Shown here: positions 15,301-16,747 of the stretch, one piece after another
How the letters are laid out: every line of letters starts with the position of its first letter
Numbering within the stretch: the stretch's first letter is position 1
NCBI GenBank assembly: GCA_038247995.1
Contig: JBBRUG010000107.1
Span: forward strand, 1 to 16,747
DNA: 16,747 bases
Direction: 5' to 3'
Origin: JBBRUG01 sp038247995
GTDB taxonomy: Bacteria; Chloroflexota; Chloroflexia; Chloroflexales; Chloroflexaceae
Notes under the pieces: model-generated
Database searches by the model: none
What the model was told of the DNA's origin: nothing
What the model saw: only the letters and a program-made list of their open reading frames with translations
Position numbers and translations under genes: made by a program

Positions 15301-16681
15301 CACGCTCTGGGCGGGAAGCTACAGCCTGCCAAATGGCACCCAAGGCTTCAGCTTCTTTGTGCAGGCGGCCAATGCCGCCGGCTTCACCGCGCTCAACACC
15401 AACCTGGGGCTCTACTTCCAGGCCGGCGGGTTCGTGAATAACACCGTCGTGCCGCCGCCCCCGCCGCCCGTAGCGCCGACGGACGACAACGCGCCGGCCA
15501 CCAGTCTCAGCCTGAATCTGCCCAATAATCCGACCTTCGGCGCGGCGGCCACCTTCACGGTGCAACTGAGCGCCCCCGGCGCAACCAATCTGGGCAACCG
15601 GCCGATTACGCTCAGCGTCGGCGCGCAAACGCTGACGGCGAACACGAACGCCTCCGGCCAGGCAAGCTTTACGTTGAACCCGTTCAGCACCGGCACACTG
15701 CCGGTAGGCGCAACCTTCGACGGCGCGACCAACCTGCAACCGGCGTTCGTCGTAAGCAGCCTGAGCATCGCGAAACAGCAGCCGAGCCTGACTGCAGTTG
15801 GGTCCGAGACAGCGGTAACGGCAACCCTCACGGCGAGCAACGGCGGAATCCAGGACGCCCGGCTCTACCTGAGGATCGGCGGGGTTGTGGTGACCGGGCG
15901 TACCAACCCGGTGGGCAGCGCGATCCTGCCTGTCCCCGATCTCGCGGCGGGCAGTTACCCCTTCAGCCTGACCTACTTGCTGGCGCCGACACCGAATGGC
16001 TTGGTGCCGGAGAACGACGCGCGCTACCTGCCGGCGACGGCCAGCGGGACATTGGAGGTTCAGGGAACCGGAGTTAATCTTGATACAACTATCAGCGACG
16101 GACCGAGCGGCACAACCCGCGACTCGGCGGTGACGCTGAGCTTTACCGGCAGCGGCGCGGCAGCCCTAAGCTTCGAATGCAGCCTGAGCCGGAACGGCGC
16201 AGCCGCAACCTTCACGCCCTGCACCAGCCCGCTACCCTATAAGGGCCTCGCCAACGGCAGCTATATCTTCCGCGTGCGTGCCGTGGCAAGTGATGGTACA
16301 GTAGACGCGACACCCGCCGAACGTGCCTGGACCATCGAACAGATCGTCTACCGCGCCCGCCAGCAAGGTGCGCGGGTCTGGATCGAGCGCAATATTGCGG
16401 CGGCTGGTCTGAACGACATCGATACGGGACAACCGGATGGCTGGGCGCTGGTGGGGCGCACCAACGGCGCATCAAATAACGGCCAACTGCGCGGCTTCTA
16501 TGTTGAAGGCGGCGTACCGTATGCGGTCGTCTTCAACCGGAGCAAAAACAAGGGCGACCGCTGCATCCTGGTTACGCCGCGCAGCCTGGCGCAAGTGCGC
16601 CGCGGCCAGACCCGCATGGTCAACATTGTTCAGGATCGCGTGCCCTGTCCATCACCAACCGGCTTCCCGGTGTTGCCATAG
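9386..16681 (+). CDS. Giant secreted multidomain protein: beta-helix, PPC-like, SPFKA repeats, C25 cysteine peptidase, Ig-like modules
   Basis: A 2431-residue exported protein. ATG 9386 is chosen because AAGGGGGGGAG precedes it at good spacing and a signal peptide follows (basic start, hydrophobic MLTLIVIAAALVAIIGG, likely cleavage after VASRA near residue 39). Residues about 40-365 form a parallel beta-helix with GGALSNSG/GGAIHHDDG turns, ending in the DQRGVFRGGDDGCDSGAVEF segment typical of choice-of-anchor Q proteins. Residues about 370-520 are a beta-rich lectin-like module. Residues 539-930 form a second beta-helix starting NTNDSGPGSLRQAI, with repeated NNxIxGNYxG turns. Residues about 1043-1290 are a pre-peptidase C-like domain interrupted by eight SPFKA units (1173-1212). 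Residues about 1296-1705 are a gingipain-like C25 peptidase with dyad His1551 (LAGHFSDG) and Cys1589 (SPGCHSGY). Then come beta domains, six prolines (2023-2028) and Ig-like modules to the end. No LPxTG or C-terminal membrane anchor is seen. A role in surface adhesion plus proteolysis is inferred. Confidence 0.88.
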   Translation: MKQQFWGSGSIRHTMLTLIVIAAALVAIIGGPPVASRAEDYTVGCAPSELMTAITNANSSPEASQIELAPDCLYNLPLADNTTANGPNGLPVINAAGGPLTIIGNGATIQRLSSAPLFRFFEIALGADLTLSDLTLTGGDPGTADGGALVNFGALELTSIVLAGNRTGSDGSSGFGGALSNSGATIIRRSALINNIAGDDGGAIHHDDGTLTIENSTLAFNEARGTPGIGGGIFAIDDPVTLNNVTITQNTAFDLDSAGGGIYSFFSAAAYTINNSIISGNNADTSPNCSIELTPGSATNLGAGCAGFGTDDPELTFNLAGTYFTLSPTSPARNGGNLSTCAPTDQRGVFRGGDDGCDSGAVEFDDGTATIDFNDAGLVGLSGAAAQDALNSTYGARGVSFEAYRANLFNELNTNGATVVVATDPNGADMLVNFAYPVDFVTVDFVATGGQPNSLTARDATGTAATIETSGATVVDTANSGTTGVLSVSGACMRSVQLENVSPGFTFDDLTFTPQAGVDADNNGIVDSCEAAVGAGLIVTNTNDSGPGSLRQAIADANTLPGPDTIGFAIPGAGVQTIDLASDLPFISDPVVIDGLSQTGASCAAWPPTLRIELSGAAGAVFGLRIAGPGDVTVRGLVINRFSSHGIFVDGDDNTFQCNIIGADPTGTLDRGNGQIGIFINGTSNNLVGGALPTQRNLISANGEQLRVAGANNNVIQGNYLGTNVTGTAPLGFTNIGMLLTGGDNLVGGTTGVTPGGACTGACNLFGGYSFAGIDLAAPSGANNQIEGNYFGLNVNGAAMPGFFGSTGIWINGSANNNTIGGTAGGAGNVFAGQSTQAIWIDGAGADSNQIVGNIMGTNSAGTVAIPNRIGVFAEGGAANNQIGGATTTAGNLIVNSFGPAVRLDGGNGNSVLSNRIFGNLSPQLELLNGANNDQLAPTITTAIPGFPSASQSNVQGWLLAGAPNSNYTVQLFSGTGCAPDGGAEARTFLTSFTALTDADGIAPFTRDLAQVLPAGGFVTATATDSAGNTSALATCAFAGPDNTVWYQALPLSAANPSASQPIALSEQVRWYYVELEPQNRLAVNLTNLPAGYDIALFNDLNARAEALVAAAATDFATALAVTQTQIDYTAVESSNFVTNTLAPELYSPEAYTSAALTPTNFRANVLAESVVSPFKASPFKASPFKASPFKASPFKASPFKASPFKASPFKASDLAGIVVDSGLLSYTDIEGTLPRTLTLNSYNERGRVYIAVYGRNGASDPVQPFTVTAFTSDGACANVTPPALNISGLNAQAGNYQTIFLTDLGRLPGSAAERTQLQALIASFNSRPEIGGVLVNVGADARVTAANTVADNRTGCPEAKNLVANEIKRVVDDYRALNPNLRYVVLVGGDEVLPFFRYPDQALLGNESEFQPPVDNASSSEAALRLGYILGQDQYGARFTIGFRTTSLAIPDLPVGRLVETAAEAMTLINRYIADDGVMTPDSSFVSGYDFHFDSASGIADGLELGTDRPVDRLLSPSTDSYQEPGTWTATDLRDALAGADYDLLYLAGHFSDGALKAADYATILRAADLLDLGPTRLAGSLVVSPGCHSGYNTPDGAAILGATDQPDWAQFFAQRGTTLVAGTGYQYGDTQFTQFAEELYTRFFEQLRIDTVPNSPQGDEVAIGNALVLAKQRYLLDSPVIRGIDKKTLTISTLFGLPMLRVNMQGERLAPPPAAPLPSSFGPLTPLGDPGDIYQLEVAQVTVNPDLTVETIDLTSLESGTTIPATYVRGATPDALIARPGEPVLPFSQYRVGQSNQQLRGALLLSGSYSELNNVLPLTGAPATELRGVHIAFPTEAFYPEKWWTLNQIGELTAASGADRNRLQLTPAQFLANPGQNTGTIRYYNGPLAFRLFYSDQTAAAANGVNPALAGAPAIPVVSFTRDGAQVNVQVSANGGGAPLRELWMTFTADAGSLANQWQSIPLTQSAANPTLWAGSYSLPNGTQGFSFFVQAANAAGFTALNTNLGLYFQAGGFVNNTVVPPPPPPVAPTDDNAPATSLSLNLPNNPTFGAAATFTVQLSAPGATNLGNRPITLSVGAQTLTANTNASGQASFTLNPFSTGTLPVGATFDGATNLQPAFVVSSLSIAKQQPSLTAVGSETAVTATLTASNGGIQDARLYLRIGGVVVTGRTNPVGSAILPVPDLAAGSYPFSLTYLLAPTPNGLVPENDARYLPATASGTLEVQGTGVNLDTTISDGPSGTTRDSAVTLSFTGSGAAALSFECSLSRNGAAATFTPCTSPLPYKGLANGSYIFRVRAVASDGTVDATPAERAWTIEQIVYRARQQGARVWIERNIAAAGLNDIDTGQPDGWALVGRTNGASNNGQLRGFYVEGGVPYAVVFNRSKNKGDRCILVTPRSLAQVRRGQTRMVNIVQDRVPCPSPTGFPVLP
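12902..13021 (+). repeat. 15-bp tandem repeat x8 encoding SPFKA
   Basis: There are eight in-register copies of TCGCCGTTCAAAGCC. Copies 2, 3, 6 and 7 differ only at third codon positions (CCG/CCA, TCG/TCA, AAA/AAG), so all eight pentapeptides are identical. The opposite strand carries a 66-residue open frame of EALNG repeats that is only a mirror of this array. Confidence 0.97.
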
Positions 16682-16702
16682 AGCGGAATGCAGCATATGC
16701 AA

Positions 16703-16741
16703 GGGTGGGTCGGTTGCTTCAGCGCCCGACCCGCCTGAAGC
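16703..16741 (+). terminator. Overlapping alternative hairpins after the giant gene
   Basis: Stem A pairs GGGTGGGTCGG (16703-16713) with CCGACCCGCCT (16726-16736), including two G-U pairs, round a 12-nt loop. Stem B pairs GCTTCAG (16716-16722) with CTGAAGC (16735-16741). The two cannot form together fully. They begin 21 bases after the stop codon. No T-run is visible before the window ends, so termination is likely but not certain. Confidence 0.5.
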
Positions 16742-16747
16742 GGAAGC

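Overview
The window is GC-rich bacterial DNA with long, tightly packed genes. It most resembles a filamentous Chloroflexota genome of the Roseiflexus/Kouleothrix type. This is inferred from the gene content (a DICT-GAF sensor, an AfsR/SARP-like STAND regulator with TPRs, a giant secreted beta-helix/C25-peptidase protein, an AlkC glycosylase) and from the 7- and 8-bp tandem repeats in the intergenic DNA. No rRNA, tRNA, CRISPR array, transposase or phage gene is visible.

Layout. Bases 1-120 form a perfect, spacer-free palindrome that cuts into the signal-anchor region of a leftward gene, so the extreme left end is probably an assembly artefact. A compound hairpin (325-384) lies in the divergent gap before lpdA (600-2009, +), a complete dihydrolipoamide dehydrogenase standing apart from any dehydrogenase complex gene. 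lpdA converges on a DICT-GAF sensory protein (2100-3347, -), with a REP-like hairpin cluster (2032-2103) between them. A 170-bp octanucleotide array (about 3398-3568) separates the sensor gene from a divergent Calcineurin-like phosphoesterase (3715-4563, +). That gene is followed at once by a second octamer array (4562-4657) and then alkC (4754-5872, +). A strong hairpin (5875-5909) separates alkC from a convergent 1032-residue SARP/NB-ARC/TPR regulator (5981-9079, -). From about 9386 to 16681 runs one gene for a 2431-residue exported protein: signal peptide, two beta-helix regions, a PPC-like domain interrupted by eight SPFKA pentapeptides, a gingipain-like C25 cysteine peptidase and C-terminal Ig-like modules.

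The first genes look like independent single-gene units with their own promoters: TATAAT-like -10 boxes are visible for several, while -35 boxes are poor. The clearest functional pair is the STAND regulator and the giant surface protein. They are divergently transcribed from a 306-bp gap that contains a perfect 11-bp direct repeat just upstream of the regulator's ribosome binding site and two consecutive stem-loops, each with a 7-nt loop, ahead of the giant gene. This suggests, but does not prove, that the regulator controls the surface protein and that the surface protein is also controlled at the RNA level.

The strongest leads are the RNA-like 5' leader of the giant gene, the SPFKA array whose DNA variants are all synonymous, the 7-/8-bp repeat families clustered around gene starts and ends, and the palindromic left end.
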